Source: Verrucomicrobia bacterium TMED40 (GTDB lineage Bacteria; Verrucomicrobiota; Verrucomicrobiia; Opitutales; Seribacteraceae). Taken from it: 6,461 nucleotides of DNA. Under the pieces are notes generated by a model. It saw only the letters and a list, made by a program, of their open reading frames with translations. It was not told the origin of the DNA and did no database searches. A program made the position numbers and the translations under genes. The stretch is taken from the NCBI GenBank assembly GCA_002167605.1, contig NHCT01000021.1:29799-36259 (forward strand). The letters are read 5' to 3'. This document shows, piece after piece, positions 6,133-6,461 of the stretch (position 1 is the first letter of the stretch; each line of letters opens with the position of its first letter).

Positions 6133-6461
6133 ATGAATCATCCTGCTAAAATTAAGATTTGCGGAGTAAAAGAAAAAAAAGTTGCCCAGCAAGCCCAAGA
6201 TTTGGGGGCCAGTCATTTGGGTTTCATTTTATACGAGAAATCTCCCCGTTTCATTCCCTTTCAATCCGCATTGGATATCATTGACTCTCTGGTGCAACCT
6301 AAGCCTTCAATGGTTCTTGTGGATGTCGCTCCTAATCCCTCTAAATTATTGTCTCGGAATCATCCAGCAATCGATTTCTTTCAAATTCATTTTCCTTTGG
6401 ATATGGATCAAAACTGGATCCGCGAATGGTCTGAAATCGTTGGACCGGAAAAATTGTGGCT
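6133..6461 (+). CDS. trpF: Phosphoribosylanthranilate isomerase, N-terminal part (3' end outside window)
   Basis: TrpF isomerises N-(5-phosphoribosyl)anthranilate to the 1-carboxyphenylamino ribulose phosphate, in tryptophan synthesis, as a TIM barrel. About 109 residues are visible before the right edge. The first strand carries KIKICGVKE (6-14) with the catalytic Cys10. The second has GASHLGFILYEKSPRFI (25-41) with Arg39 in the SPR motif that holds the anthranilate. Strand three reads MVLVDVAPNP, where VGVFVN is usual. Strand four reads DFFQIHF (81-87), where the family usually has QLHG. The segment ending EKLWL agrees with a divergent TrpF subgroup that I associate, from memory, with Verrucomicrobiota. 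The catalytic Asp lies outside the window. The ATG at 6133 is the only plausible start, 6 bp after the cobA-hemD stop; AGAGG about 15 nt upstream is too distant to be a convincing ribosome site. Co-transcription with the tetrapyrrole genes is likely. Confidence 0.88.
   Translation, partial: MNHPAKIKICGVKEKKVAQQAQDLGASHLGFILYEKSPRFIPFQSALDIIDSLVQPKPSMVLVDVAPNPSKLLSRNHPAIDFFQIHFPLDMDQNWIREWSEIVGPEKLW

Noticed and set aside
1..6461. Search for a novel system (defence, biosynthetic cluster, CRISPR, mobile element, large repeat)
   Set aside because: Every long frame except 1152-1970 is a recognised housekeeping enzyme, and I see no repeat array, transposase, recombinase or nuclease signature.

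Overview
This is an ordinary core-metabolism stretch of a bacterial chromosome of moderate GC content. I found no mobile element, CRISPR array, prophage, toxin-antitoxin pair or defence system. The best tentative placement is Verrucomicrobiota, perhaps an Opitutae/Puniceicoccales-like marine lineage. The grounds are the fused cobA-hemD gene followed directly by a divergent trpF, the short class I IlvC, the scarcity of Shine-Dalgarno sequences, and a secreted basic orphan protein. This placement rests on remembered family patterns and was not tested by any search.

Layout: Positions 1-1093 (minus strand) hold thyA followed by the 5' part of folA, which runs off the left edge. The two genes overlap by one base and form the classical dTMP/tetrahydrofolate pair. 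A short divergent promoter region of 58 bp (1094-1151) separates thyA from an unrecognised plus-strand gene (1152-1970) for an exported, lysine/arginine-rich protein. Next come a tRNA-Val(UAC) gene (2031-2107), ilvN beginning only 20 bp after the tRNA CCA end, and ilvC. A probable terminator follows, at 3690-3722. A second plus-strand unit then starts, with its own probable promoter: hemC, a fused cobA-hemD gene, and trpF, which runs off the right edge. The genes of this unit are almost contiguous (ATGA overlap, then a 6-bp gap).

How the genes work together: ThyA oxidises methylene-THF to DHF while making dTMP, and FolA reduces DHF back to THF. IlvN (valine-sensing subunit of acetohydroxyacid synthase) and IlvC catalyse or control successive steps of valine/isoleucine/leucine synthesis; the catalytic subunit gene ilvB is not in the window. 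HemC polymerises porphobilinogen to hydroxymethylbilane, the HemD half of the fusion cyclises it to uroporphyrinogen III, and the CobA half methylates that to precorrin-2 for siroheme or cobalamin. TrpF belongs to tryptophan synthesis and appears to be co-transcribed with the tetrapyrrole genes.

The points most worth checking are the tRNA-Val/ilvN junction, the orphan exported protein, an unusually short HemC third domain, and local departures from consensus motifs in the CobA half, IlvC and TrpF.
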